Shown here: in pieces, positions 47,756 through 56,465 of the stretch
Layout of the letters: each line of letters starts with the position of its first letter
Numbering within the stretch: the first letter of the stretch is position 1
Assembly (NCBI GenBank): GCA_021298395.1
Contig: JAJTFH010000014.1
Location: 1-64,000 of the forward strand
Reading direction: 5' to 3'
DNA length: 64,000 nucleotides
Source: Gemmatimonadota bacterium
GTDB taxonomy: Bacteria; Gemmatimonadota; Gemmatimonadetes; Gemmatimonadales; Gemmatimonadaceae
Program-made: the position numbers and the translations under genes
Notes under the pieces: generated by a model
What the model was told of the DNA's origin: nothing
Databases searched by the model: none
Seen by the model: the letters and a program-made list of their open reading frames with translations, nothing else

Positions 47756-48769
47756 ATGGCCACCAAGAAACGCGCTGAGAGCCGTACGCTCCCCGGCGAT
47801 CCGGCCCTGCGCCGCGAGCTCTTCCATTCGATGCTCCTCCAGCGCCGCTTCGAGGAGAAGGTCGGCGAGGCGTACGCGCTCGGGAAGATCGGTGGCTTCT
47901 GCCACCTCTACATCGGCCAGGAGGCGGTCTCGACCGGCGTCCTCTCGATGCTCCGCCCCGACGACTATGTGATCACCACCTACCGTGACCACGGGCAGGC
48001 GCTCGCGCGCGGGATGACGCCGCGCGCGATCATGGCCGAGCTCTTCGGGCGCGTCGATGGGTGCTCGCGCGGGAAGGGGGGGTCGATGCACCTCTTCGAT
48101 CGGAACCTCAACTTCCTCGGCGGCCACGGGATCGTCGGTGGGCATGTGCCGGTCGCGGCCGGCGTGGGCTTCGCGATCAAGTATCGCGGGGGTGATCAGG
48201 TGATCGTCTGCTTCATGGGCGAGTCGGTGGTGAACACCGGCGCCTTCCACGAGGCGCTCAACATGGCGGCGCTCTGGAAGCTCCCCTGCCTCTTCATCAT
48301 CGAGAACAACAAGTACGGGATGGGGACCGCGGTCGAGCGCGCGGCCGCGATCAAGGACCTCGATCGTCGCGCCGATGCGTATCAGGGGATGCATGGCGAG
48401 CCCGTCGATGGTCAGGATGTCTTCGCGGTGCGTGAGGCCACGGAGCGCGCCCTCGGGATCTGCCGGAAGGAGTCGCGGCCGGCGCTCCTCGAGATCCGCA
48501 CGTATCGCTTCATGGGCCACTCGATGTCCGACGCGGTGAGCGGCACCTATCGCACCAAGGCGGAGCTCGATGAGCAGCTCAAGCGCGACCCCGTCTTGAT
48601 GCTCAAGGCCCGGATGCTCGAGACCGGCGACTGCACCGAGGCCGATGTCGCGGAGATGGAGCGCGAGATCAAGGCGCTCTGCCAGGATGCCTGGGACTTC
48701 GCCGATGCGAGCCCTGAACCCTCGGCCGAGGCGCTCTATGAAGATGTCCTCGTGGACACGGTGAGCTGA
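47756..48769 (+). CDS. pdhA: Pyruvate dehydrogenase E1 component, alpha subunit
   Basis: A 337-residue thiamine-diphosphate subunit. The TPP/Mg motif is GES (155-157) 26 residues before NN (184-185), where most enzymes have GDG; the surrounding NTGAFHEALNMAALWKLP is standard. Other marks are HLYIGQEAVSTG, YRDHGQALARG and GKGGSMH. The first ten residues are basic. It is followed by pdhB after two bases. It decarboxylates pyruvate with PdhB and passes acetyl to lipoyl-E2 in the cytoplasm. A branched-chain oxoacid substrate is less likely given lpd-lipA-lipB neighbours but is not excluded. Confidence 0.9.
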   Translation: MATKKRAESRTLPGDPALRRELFHSMLLQRRFEEKVGEAYALGKIGGFCHLYIGQEAVSTGVLSMLRPDDYVITTYRDHGQALARGMTPRAIMAELFGRVDGCSRGKGGSMHLFDRNLNFLGGHGIVGGHVPVAAGVGFAIKYRGGDQVIVCFMGESVVNTGAFHEALNMAALWKLPCLFIIENNKYGMGTAVERAAAIKDLDRRADAYQGMHGEPVDGQDVFAVREATERALGICRKESRPALLEIRTYRFMGHSMSDAVSGTYRTKAELDEQLKRDPVLMLKARMLETGDCTEADVAEMEREIKALCQDAWDFADASPEPSAEALYEDVLVDTVS

Positions 48770-48771
48770 TC

Positions 48772-49752
48772 ATGGCGATCATCACCTACCGCGAAGCCCT
48801 CAATCAGGCCCTCCGCGAGGAGATGGCCCGCGACGACCGCGTCTTCCTCATGGGTGAGGAGGTCGGCGTCTACAACGGGGCCTATAAGGTCTCGAAGGGC
48901 CTCCTCGATGAGTTCGGCGAGATGCGCGTCGTCGACACCCCGATCACCGAGCTCGGCTTCGCCGGCGTCGGCGTGGGTGCCGCGATGGTCGGCCTCCGCC
49001 CGGTGATCGAATTCATGACCTGGAACTTCGCGCTGCTCGCGATCGACCAGGTGGTGAATGCGGCCGCCAAGATGCTCTACATGTCGGGCGGCCAGTACCC
49101 GATGCCGATGGTCTTCCGTGGTCCGAACGGGGCGGCGCTCCAGCTCTCGGCGCAGCACTCGCAGGCCTTCGAGTCGTGGCTCGCGCACATCCCGGGGCTC
49201 AAGGTCGTGACCCCAGGGACGCCGTACGACGCGAAGGGACTCCTCAAGGCGGCGATCCGCGACGACAATCCGGTGATCGTCCTCGAAGGGGAGATGCTCT
49301 ACAACACCAAGGGCGAGGTCCCCGAGCACGACTACATCGTGCCGATCGGCAAGGCCGAGCTCAAGCGTGAGGGGAGCGACTGCTCGATCATCACGAACGG
49401 GAAGATGGTCCTCGTCGCGATGAACGCCGCCGATCAGCTCGCCAAGGACGGGATCCGCGTCGACGTCGTCGACCTGCGCACCGTCCGGCCGATGGATGTC
49501 GAGGCGATCGTCACCTCGGTGCAGAAGACCAATCGCGCCGTCGTCCTCGAGGAGGGGTGGGAGATCGCGGGGATCGGGGCGCAGGTGGTGGATTACATCC
49601 AGCGCGAGTGCTTCGATCACCTCGATGCCCCGGTGATCCGCGTCCATCAGGCCGACGTGCCGATGCCGTACGCGAAGGGGCTCGAGAAGCTCGCCAAGCC
49701 CGATCTGCAGAAGACGATCGCGGCGGTCCGGAAGGTCATGTACCTCGACTGA
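48772..49752 (+). CDS. pdhB: Pyruvate dehydrogenase E1 component, beta subunit
   Basis: A 326-residue partner of PdhA. It begins ITYREALNQALREEMARD and carries FLMGEEVGVYNGAYKVSKGL, DTPITELGFAGVGVGAAM (with the catalytic Glu), PMPMVFRGPNGAALQLSAQHSQ and VVLEEGWEIAGIGAQV. The length and domain order are normal. Two bases after pdhA; pdhC begins eight bases after its stop. Confidence 0.94.
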   Translation: MAIITYREALNQALREEMARDDRVFLMGEEVGVYNGAYKVSKGLLDEFGEMRVVDTPITELGFAGVGVGAAMVGLRPVIEFMTWNFALLAIDQVVNAAAKMLYMSGGQYPMPMVFRGPNGAALQLSAQHSQAFESWLAHIPGLKVVTPGTPYDAKGLLKAAIRDDNPVIVLEGEMLYNTKGEVPEHDYIVPIGKAELKREGSDCSIITNGKMVLVAMNAADQLAKDGIRVDVVDLRTVRPMDVEAIVTSVQKTNRAVVLEEGWEIAGIGAQVVDYIQRECFDHLDAPVIRVHQADVPMPYAKGLEKLAKPDLQKTIAAVRKVMYLD

Positions 49753-49760
49753 GAAATCCC

Positions 49761-51032
49761 ATGGCGACCAAAGTGTTCATGGAGGCGTTGAGCCCCACGA
49801 TGGAAGAAGGGCGCCTCGTCACCTGGCTCAAGCAGGAAGGCGATGCGGTGAAGAGCGGCGAGGTCTTGGCTGAGGTGGAGACCGACAAGGCGGTGATGGA
49901 GCTCACGGCGCGCGGCGATGGCGTGCTGCGCACCCAGGTCGTCGCGGCGGGGACCACCGCGGCGGTCGGGACGCTCGTGGGGATCATCGCGGCGGCGGAC
50001 GAGGATATCGCGTCACTGCTCGGCGGTGCGGCACCGAGCGGGGCGACCAGCGCGGCACCTGCGGCGAGTGCCCCAGCGGCGGCCGCTCCGAGCGCGCCAG
50101 CGGCCCCTGCCCCGCGTGCAGCGGCTCCGGCTCCTGTTGCCCCTGCGGCCCCCGCCGGCCGTGCCCTCGTCTCCCCGCTCGCGCGGCGTCTCGCCGATGA
50201 GTCGGGCGTCAGCCTCGGGGCGGTCCAGGGCTCCGGCCCCGGTGGCCGCATCGTGAAGCGCGACATCGAGGCCGCGCTCGCGCGTGGCCCCGTGGCCTCT
50301 GCTCCGGCGGCGCCAGCTCGTGCCGCCGCCCCCGTCCGCACCGGTGAGGCGTTCGAGGACATCCCGCTCACGCAGATCCGCAAGACGATCGCCAAGCGCC
50401 TGAGCGAGTCGATCGGGCCGATCCCGACCTTCTATCTCACCGCGGAGTTCGACCTCTCGCGGGTCGCCGAGATGCGCACCGCGGCGCTCGCCCTCGGCGA
50501 GGCGTTCAAGGTCTCGTTCAACGATGTGATCCTGAAGGCGGTCGCCACCGCCCTGACGCAGCACCCTGACGTGAATGCGCACTGGCTCGGCGACCGGATC
50601 CGGCGCTTCGGTGGTGTCCACCTCGGGATGGCGGTCGCCACCGACGACGGGCTCATCGTCCCCGTGATCTTCGACGCCGACCAGAAGGGGCTCCGCGAGA
50701 TCTCGGCCGAGTCCAAGTCCCTCGCGAAGAAGGCGCGTGAGCGGAAGCTCAGGCCCGAGGAGTTCACGGGATCGAGCTTCTCCGTCTCCAACCTCGGGAT
50801 GATGCAGATCGATCAGTTCACCGCGATCATCAACCCCCCCGAGGTCGGGATCCTCGCCATCGGGGCGATCGAGGAGAAGGTCGTCGTCGGTCCGGACGGC
50901 GGTTTCATCACGCAGCCCCGCCTCCGCGTCACGATGAGCTGCGATCATCGCGCCGTGGATGGCGCCGTCGGCGCGGCCTTCCTGCAGACCCTGCGCCGCC
51001 TGATCGAGAACCCGTTGTTGCTGTCGTTCTGA
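49761..51032 (+). CDS. pdhC: Pyruvate dehydrogenase E2 component (dihydrolipoyl acetyltransferase)
   Basis: A 423-residue core protein. One lipoyl domain has Lys43 in EVETDKAVMEL. A long Ala/Pro linker (about residues 90-130) leads to the E1/E3-binding domain VSPLARRLADESGVSL and GSGPGGRIVKRDI. After a second linker comes the catalytic domain, with the active-site motif SCDHRAVDGAVGAAFL near the end. The single lipoyl domain suits a small complex. It is preceded by pdhB and followed by lpd. Confidence 0.94.
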   Translation: MATKVFMEALSPTMEEGRLVTWLKQEGDAVKSGEVLAEVETDKAVMELTARGDGVLRTQVVAAGTTAAVGTLVGIIAAADEDIASLLGGAAPSGATSAAPAASAPAAAAPSAPAAPAPRAAAPAPVAPAAPAGRALVSPLARRLADESGVSLGAVQGSGPGGRIVKRDIEAALARGPVASAPAAPARAAAPVRTGEAFEDIPLTQIRKTIAKRLSESIGPIPTFYLTAEFDLSRVAEMRTAALALGEAFKVSFNDVILKAVATALTQHPDVNAHWLGDRIRRFGGVHLGMAVATDDGLIVPVIFDADQKGLREISAESKSLAKKARERKLRPEEFTGSSFSVSNLGMMQIDQFTAIINPPEVGILAIGAIEEKVVVGPDGGFITQPRLRVTMSCDHRAVDGAVGAAFLQTLRRLIENPLLLSF

Positions 51033-51066
51033 CCTCTGACACCTCCTACCTGAGACCTGTCTCACC

Positions 51067-52470
51067 ATGGCCAACTATGACGTGATCTACCTGGGCGGCG
51101 GCCCCGCCGGCTACGTCGGCGCCCTCCGCTCCGCCCAGCTCGGGCAGTCAGTCGCGGTGGTCGAGCGCGAAGGACTCGGCGGCACCTGCGTCCTCTGGGG
51201 GTGCATCCCCGCCAAGGCCCTCCTCGAGGCCGCCTCGATCGCGCAGAAGGTCGCGAAGGGAAAGGAGTTCGGCGTGACCGCGGAGAAGGTGACGCTCGAT
51301 TACGGCGTCGCGATGAAGCGTTCGCGTCAGGTCTCGGCCCAGAACTCCAAGGGGGTCGAGTTCCTCTTCAAGAAGAACAAGATCACCTGGCTCAAGGGAA
51401 CGGGGGTGCTCGGCGCGAACAAGACGGTGAAGGTCACCGCCGCCGATGGCACCGTCGAGACCCACACCGCGACCAAGGGCGTGGTCATCGCGACCGGCTC
51501 GCGTGTGAAGGGACTCCCGCAGATCGGGCTCGAACTCGACAAGTCGCTCGTCCTCTCGTCGGATGAGGCGCTGACTCTCGATACGGCCCCCGCCACCCTC
51601 GCGGTGATCGGCGCCGGCGCCGTCGGGTGCGAGTTCGCCGATGTCTTCCACGCCTTCGGCTCCAAGGTGACGCTCCTCGAGGTGATGCCGCGGATCCTCC
51701 CCGTCGAGGACGAGGACTGCTCGGTGGAACTCGGGAAGTCGTTCAAGAAGCGTGGGATCGAGGTGCTCACCGGCGCCAAGCTCGGCACGATCAAGAAGGG
51801 GAAGGCCAACGTCACGATCCCCGTGGAGGTGAATGGCGAGAAGAAGGAACTGACCTTCGACAAGGTCTTGGTCGCCGCCGGGCGTGCGCCGAACATCGAA
51901 CAGATCGGCCTCAAGGAGGCCGGGGTGCAGACCACCGAGCGCGGCTTCATCAGGATCAACGAGCGCTTCGAGACCTCGGTCAAGGGGATCTACGCGATCG
52001 GCGATGTGGCTGGCCCGCCGATGCTCGCGCACAAGGGCTCGCGGGAGGGGCATGTGGTCGCTGACATCCTCGCCGGGCACACGCACCATCCGGTGAACTA
52101 CGGGAACATCCCCAACGCCACCTACTGCCACCCCGAGGTCGCGAGCATCGGCCTCACCGAGGGGCAGTGCAAGGAGAAGGGGCTCACGTACAAGGTCGGG
52201 AAGTTCCCCTTCTCGGCGAACGGCCGCGCGCGCACCAGCGGGGAGACCGAGGGCTTCGTGAAGGTCATCCGGGACGAGAAGCACGGCGAGATCCTCGGCG
52301 CGCACATCATCGGGGCGCATGCCACCGAGATGATCCACGAGTTCGCCGTCGCCCGTGAGAACGAGTACACGGTGGAGGAGATCGACCTCGCGATCCACGC
52401 GCACCCGACCTTGAGCGAGGCGATCGCCGAGGCGGTGCTCGACTCGATGGGGAAGATGCTGCACGCGTAA
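51067..52470 (+). CDS. lpd: Dihydrolipoamide dehydrogenase (E3)
   Basis: A 467-residue flavoprotein that reoxidises dihydrolipoamide with NAD. FAD loop YLGGGPAGYVGALRSAQLG, redox disulfide Cys41/Cys46 in GGTCVLWGCIPAKALLE (usually GGTCLNVGCIPSKALL), NAD loop VIGAGAVGCEFADVFHAFG and the active-site HAHPTLSEA are all present. It can also serve as the L protein for glycine cleavage. Part of the lipA-pdh-lipB operon. Confidence 0.94.
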   Translation: MANYDVIYLGGGPAGYVGALRSAQLGQSVAVVEREGLGGTCVLWGCIPAKALLEAASIAQKVAKGKEFGVTAEKVTLDYGVAMKRSRQVSAQNSKGVEFLFKKNKITWLKGTGVLGANKTVKVTAADGTVETHTATKGVVIATGSRVKGLPQIGLELDKSLVLSSDEALTLDTAPATLAVIGAGAVGCEFADVFHAFGSKVTLLEVMPRILPVEDEDCSVELGKSFKKRGIEVLTGAKLGTIKKGKANVTIPVEVNGEKKELTFDKVLVAAGRAPNIEQIGLKEAGVQTTERGFIRINERFETSVKGIYAIGDVAGPPMLAHKGSREGHVVADILAGHTHHPVNYGNIPNATYCHPEVASIGLTEGQCKEKGLTYKVGKFPFSANGRARTSGETEGFVKVIRDEKHGEILGAHIIGAHATEMIHEFAVARENEYTVEEIDLAIHAHPTLSEAIAEAVLDSMGKMLHA

Positions 52471-52488
52471 GCGCGCAGCATCACTGCA

Positions 52489-53187
52489 GTGACCGACTTC
52501 CTGGTGCACGACCTCGGCCTCCGCAGCTATGCGGAGGCCTTGTCGTTCCAGCGGGAGGTAGCGGCGCAGCGGATCAGCAAGGCGATCCCGCATGACGTCC
52601 TCCTTCTCGTGGAGCATCCGCCGGTGATCACCCTCGGGCGGTCATCGAAGCAGGAGCATCTCCTCGTGTCGCCCGAGCTCCTCGCCGCTCGCGGCGTGGA
52701 GCTCTTCGAGGTCGAGCGAGGCGGCGACGTCACCTTCCATGGTCCGGGTCAGCTCGTCGGCTACCCGATCGTCGATCTCACCGAGCATACGCAGGACCTG
52801 CACTGGTATCTGCGGCAGGTGGAGGAGGTGTTGATCCGCGCGGTCGTACCGTTCGGAATCGTCGCGGAGCGGATCGCAGGGAAGACCGGGATCTGGACCA
52901 ATGGGCGGAAGCTCGCGAGCATCGGCGTGCATGCGCGGCAGTGGGTCACCTGGCATGGGTTCGCGCTCAATGTGACCACCGACCTCTCGTACTTCGACCT
53001 CATGGTCCCCTGCGGGATCGCCGATGTGGAGATGACCTCGGTAGCGGCGGAGATGGAACGCAGGGCGGGGGGAACCGCCGATGCGATCCCCCCCGCCCTG
53101 CCTCGTCTGGTACGCGAGTCGGTGATCGCCGCGTGGGGGGAGGTCTTCCAGCGCTTCCCCCGCTCCGTCGATCACCTGACCGTCTAG
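52489..53187 (+). CDS. lipB: Octanoyl-ACP:protein octanoyltransferase LipB
   Basis: A 232-residue transferase that puts octanoyl from ACP onto apo-E2 before LipA acts. RGGDVTFHGPGQLVGYPI, the Lys141 region GIWTNGRKLASIGVHARQ, and catalytic Cys175 in MVPCGIADVEMTSV are intact. The GTG at 52489 is the start (VTDFLVHDLGLRSY). It closes the operon and is followed by an 8-bp stem-loop at 53195-53214. It coexists with a LipM-like enzyme at 36.3 kb. Confidence 0.94.
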   Translation: MTDFLVHDLGLRSYAEALSFQREVAAQRISKAIPHDVLLLVEHPPVITLGRSSKQEHLLVSPELLAARGVELFEVERGGDVTFHGPGQLVGYPIVDLTEHTQDLHWYLRQVEEVLIRAVVPFGIVAERIAGKTGIWTNGRKLASIGVHARQWVTWHGFALNVTTDLSYFDLMVPCGIADVEMTSVAAEMERRAGGTADAIPPALPRLVRESVIAAWGEVFQRFPRSVDHLTV

Positions 53188-53194
53188 GTCAGGC

Positions 53195-53214
53195 CCCGCG
53201 CCTCACGGCGCGGG
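53195..53214. terminator. Short stem-loop between lipB and convergent peptidase
   Basis: An 8-bp perfect stem (53195-53202 with 53207-53214), loop TCAC, between the convergent lipB and S9 peptidase genes. No T-run. Confidence 0.5.
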
Positions 53215-53216
53215 CG

Positions 53217-55229
53217 TCACTTGGTCCGGCGCGACTGCGCCTTCCCGCCACTGCGCGCCCACTGGTCGTACCAGTCGTGCATGTAGAGGATCGTGCGCAT
53301 CGCGTTCGACGGCCGTGTCCCCGTCCCGTGGAACTGCCCCGGGAAGCGGAGCATCTTGGCCGGCACGCCACGGTACTTGAGCGCGGCGTAGTACTCCTCC
53401 GTCTGCGCGATCGGGGTGCGGAGATCGGCCTCCCCCGTCATGAGCAGGGTCGGCGTGGTGACCTTCCCCACATGCATCATCGAGGACTGCTCAAGCCACC
53501 GCGACGGATCCTCCCAGAAGGGCTGCTTGAAGAAGCTCATCGTGAAGAAGGGGATGTCGGTCTGGCCGAACATGCTCATCCAGTTGATCACCGGGCACCG
53601 CACCGCGGCGGCGGCGAAGCGATCGGTGTGCCCGATCGCCCAGCTGGAGAGCACACCACCACCCGAGCAGCCACCCACATAGAGGCGATCGGTATCGATC
53701 GACGCCGTCTTGATCACCGCATCGACCCCCGCCATCAGGTCCTCATGATCGACACCGGGGTACCGGAAGTTGATCCCACGCGCGAAGGCCTCCCCGTAGC
53801 TCGTCGAGCCGCGCGGATTCGTGTAGAGCACCACGTAGCCCAGCGCCGCCCACGCCTGATAATCGAAGTTGAAGCGCGCGTAGTAATCGGCGAAGGGGCC
53901 GCCATGGATCTCGAGGATCATCGGGTAGCGCTTGGCGGGATCGTAGAACGGCGGCTTCACCATCCACCCCTGCACCCTGGTCCCATCCTTCGAGGTGAAC
54001 CAGAGCTCCTCCTGCGCCCCGAGCGTCCGGCCCGCGAGGAGATCGTCGTTCACGCGCGTGAGCTGCTGCACCGGCATCCCCCCGCGCAGCGAGAAGCGCA
54101 CCACATCCGAGGGCGCATCGGGCGCCGATCGTACCCCGACGCCGAACCCATCACGCCCTCCCGCCATCGACGAGAGCCCGAGGAGATGCTGCCCCGTGGT
54201 GACCTCTCGCGAGGCCCCCGTGAGCGGGAAGAACCGGACATTGGTCGTCCCATGATTCGTATAGCTCGCGAAGATCCCGCTGTTGTCCGGTGACCAGCGT
54301 AGGTCACTCACGAGCCGGTCGAGCACGCGGCTCAGGTTGCGCTGATTGCTCCCATCGAGCTGCGCCACCTGCAGATCGGGCTGCGAATAGGTGTCCGGAG
54401 CCTCGGGGTAGCCAAGGAAGGCGACGAGTCGGCCATCGGGGGAGACGGTGGGGCTCGTCCAGTTCCCCTCGGTCCGCGTCACCTGCCGCACCGCGCCACT
54501 CGCCACGTCGAGCGCGTAGAGGTGCGAGCGCCGATAGACCGCGTCCCAATCGCCCTTCCAGCCGTCGAAGACGATCGTACGACCGTCAGGCGTGAAGTCG
54601 AAGTTCACCGCCGCCTCGAGCCCATCGAAGCGCGACCCCACGTTCCAGTTCCCGAAGGTGAGCTGACGCGCACTCCCACCCTCGGCGGGGACGGTGAAGA
54701 GATGGACGAAGCCGCGACGCATGAAGCCCGCGTAATCCTGGCGGTAGTGCAGATCCTCGATCACCCGCGGTCCCTCGTCCCAGCGCGCGCCGGCCGGTGC
54801 GGCGGGCAAGGGGATCGACCAGCGCGAGGGCGTCGCGACGAAGCGTCCGAAGACGATCGACTTGCCATCCGGACTCCACTTGGGATCCTTCGGCGTCTCG
54901 TCGAGACGCGTCACCTGACTCGTCGCTCCCTCGGCGTCCATCCACCGCACGAAGAGCTGCGTCCCCGCCGGTTCCCCGGCGGCGAGATAGAGGATCCGGG
55001 TCCCATCGGGGGACCAGCGGGGACCGCTCCCCCTCGTGAGGAAGCGCTGCCGGCCGCCATCGGCGTCCATGATCCAGATCTGCTTCCCGTCGGGGGAGAG
55101 CTGGGGGTCGCTCACCGTCTCGAGGTCGAGATAGGAAGCGACGGTGAGGACGGAATCGCGCTGGGCCATGAGGAGCGATGGCGCTCCCACGGTGAACAGG
55201 GCGGCGAAGGCAAGGACGAATCGACGCAT
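53217..55229 (-). CDS. Secreted S9-family prolyl-oligopeptidase-type serine peptidase
   Basis: A 670-residue exported peptidase. The signal peptide (MRRFVLAFAALFTVGAPSLLMAQ) begins at ATG 55229, decided by AGGAG eight bases upstream. A WD-like beta-propeller with repeated WSPDG units (SPDGKQIWIMDADGG, WSPDGTRILY, WSPDGKSIVF, SPDGRLVAF) leads to an alpha/beta-hydrolase domain. The nucleophile is in YVGGCSGGGVLSSW, the Asp in GEADLRTPIAQTEEY and the His in PGQFHGTG. The first propeller unit appears shortened (SPDGKQ joins straight to IWIMDADGG). It is periplasmic or secreted and could feed the peptide transporters. Confidence 0.9.
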   Translation of the reverse strand: MRRFVLAFAALFTVGAPSLLMAQRDSVLTVASYLDLETVSDPQLSPDGKQIWIMDADGGRQRFLTRGSGPRWSPDGTRILYLAAGEPAGTQLFVRWMDAEGATSQVTRLDETPKDPKWSPDGKSIVFGRFVATPSRWSIPLPAAPAGARWDEGPRVIEDLHYRQDYAGFMRRGFVHLFTVPAEGGSARQLTFGNWNVGSRFDGLEAAVNFDFTPDGRTIVFDGWKGDWDAVYRRSHLYALDVASGAVRQVTRTEGNWTSPTVSPDGRLVAFLGYPEAPDTYSQPDLQVAQLDGSNQRNLSRVLDRLVSDLRWSPDNSGIFASYTNHGTTNVRFFPLTGASREVTTGQHLLGLSSMAGGRDGFGVGVRSAPDAPSDVVRFSLRGGMPVQQLTRVNDDLLAGRTLGAQEELWFTSKDGTRVQGWMVKPPFYDPAKRYPMILEIHGGPFADYYARFNFDYQAWAALGYVVLYTNPRGSTSYGEAFARGINFRYPGVDHEDLMAGVDAVIKTASIDTDRLYVGGCSGGGVLSSWAIGHTDRFAAAAVRCPVINWMSMFGQTDIPFFTMSFFKQPFWEDPSRWLEQSSMMHVGKVTTPTLLMTGEADLRTPIAQTEEYYAALKYRGVPAKMLRFPGQFHGTGTRPSNAMRTILYMHDWYDQWARSGGKAQSRRTK

Positions 55230-55357
55230 GCGGGAATCTCCTGAGGTGGAACGGGCCCCGGGAACATGGCACCGGCCAAGCGCTCGGGCTAGAACGCCCC
55301 GGAAGCGCATCCCTAAGCCAGATCGCAATGAGGCGCGCCCGCCCAGCGACTGCGCCG

Positions 55358-56416
55358 CTACCGCCGCCCCGCGGCGTGCCGCCGGATGATCGCCGCCATG
55401 GCCCGCTCCAGATCCTGCCCCGCCTGGGCATACGCCCCCTCGAACCCCTCGAGGTCGGTGAGATAGATCCGCCGTGCGATCAGCGCGGCATTGTCCAATC
55501 GCACCCGCTCGGCATAGCGCGGGTCGATCGCCTGAAAGAGCGGCGCCACCGAGTCGACGAGCTCCCGCCGCGCCACGCCGTAGAGTGAATCCCGGAGCGC
55601 CAGCCGCCGATCACGCCGTGCCTCCCCCGGCTCCGACGCGAAGGCGGAGTCGATCGCCCCGTAGAGCCGCCGCCAGAACTCCGCGAGCCGTCGCTCATCG
55701 GCCCAGCGCGCCGCCACGCGGTCAGCGTTCACCGCATCGCCCCGCGCACGGAAGAACTGCTCCGCCCCACGCGCCCCGACGAAGTTCGCGAACGACTCGT
55801 TGAACGGCACCGCGTCCCTCGGGAAATACCGCGCATGGGTCAGCTCGTGGATCACCGTCTCCACGATCGACGCCGAATCGCCCTGCAACGTGGTGTTGAG
55901 CACCGGGTCCTCGAACCACCCGAGCGTACTGAACGCCGGCGCCGGTCGCAGATAGGTGTCCAGGCCCGCCGCCCGGAGTCCCGCCTCGGTGCGCGTCGCC
56001 TCATCCCAGCGAAAGAATCCCTTGTATGGGACGGTCCCGACGATGGGGAACCACCAGGTCATCGGGACGAGCCGATCCCGCTCGGCGGCGGAGAGCACCA
56101 AGACCAGGGTGTCGCGCCCGATATCGGCGTACTGGGTGAAGGCCCCATCGGTGGGGAGCCCCAGACGGAGCGCCGCGAAGGCCCGGGCCTCGAGCACCAA
56201 CCGGAGCTTCCCCCGCGTGGCCGCGTCCACCGAGGGTTCGGCGACCAGCGCCTCGATCGGCTCCCGCCGCCAGAGGATCCGGGCCTCCTCCCACCCCGCC
56301 CGGATCACGAACCACCCCAAGGGGGTGACCGCCCCCACGAGGAGGGCCCCGACGAGCCCCCCGAGGAGGATCCGTCCCCACCGCCACCGTCGCCACCCCC
56401 CCGATACCACAACCAT
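55358..56416 (-). CDS. Membrane-anchored aminopeptidase-like protein (COG4324 type)
   Basis: A 352-residue protein with an N-terminal membrane helix (ILLGGLVGALLVGAVTPLGWFVI) and the zinc-peptidase motif VIHELTHARYFPRDAVPFNESFANFVG, i.e. HExxH plus a downstream Glu. WWFPIVGTVPYKGFF and FSTLGWFEDPVLNT precede it, as in COG4324 predicted aminopeptidases. Catalytic activity is unproven for that family. It is divergent from dnaE and lies upstream of the S9 peptidase. Confidence 0.75.
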   Translation of the reverse strand: MVVVSGGWRRWRWGRILLGGLVGALLVGAVTPLGWFVIRAGWEEARILWRREPIEALVAEPSVDAATRGKLRLVLEARAFAALRLGLPTDGAFTQYADIGRDTLVLVLSAAERDRLVPMTWWFPIVGTVPYKGFFRWDEATRTEAGLRAAGLDTYLRPAPAFSTLGWFEDPVLNTTLQGDSASIVETVIHELTHARYFPRDAVPFNESFANFVGARGAEQFFRARGDAVNADRVAARWADERRLAEFWRRLYGAIDSAFASEPGEARRDRRLALRDSLYGVARRELVDSVAPLFQAIDPRYAERVRLDNAALIARRIYLTDLEGFEGAYAQAGQDLERAMAAIIRRHAAGRR

Positions 56417-56465
56417 AGAGTGGAAGATCGCGAGGGGACCCCTGAGGCGCTATCCTTCGTCTCCC

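Noticed and set aside
51148-52617. 489-codon antisense frame over lpd
   Set aside because: Shadow of lpd; low-complexity His/Arg/Asp product.
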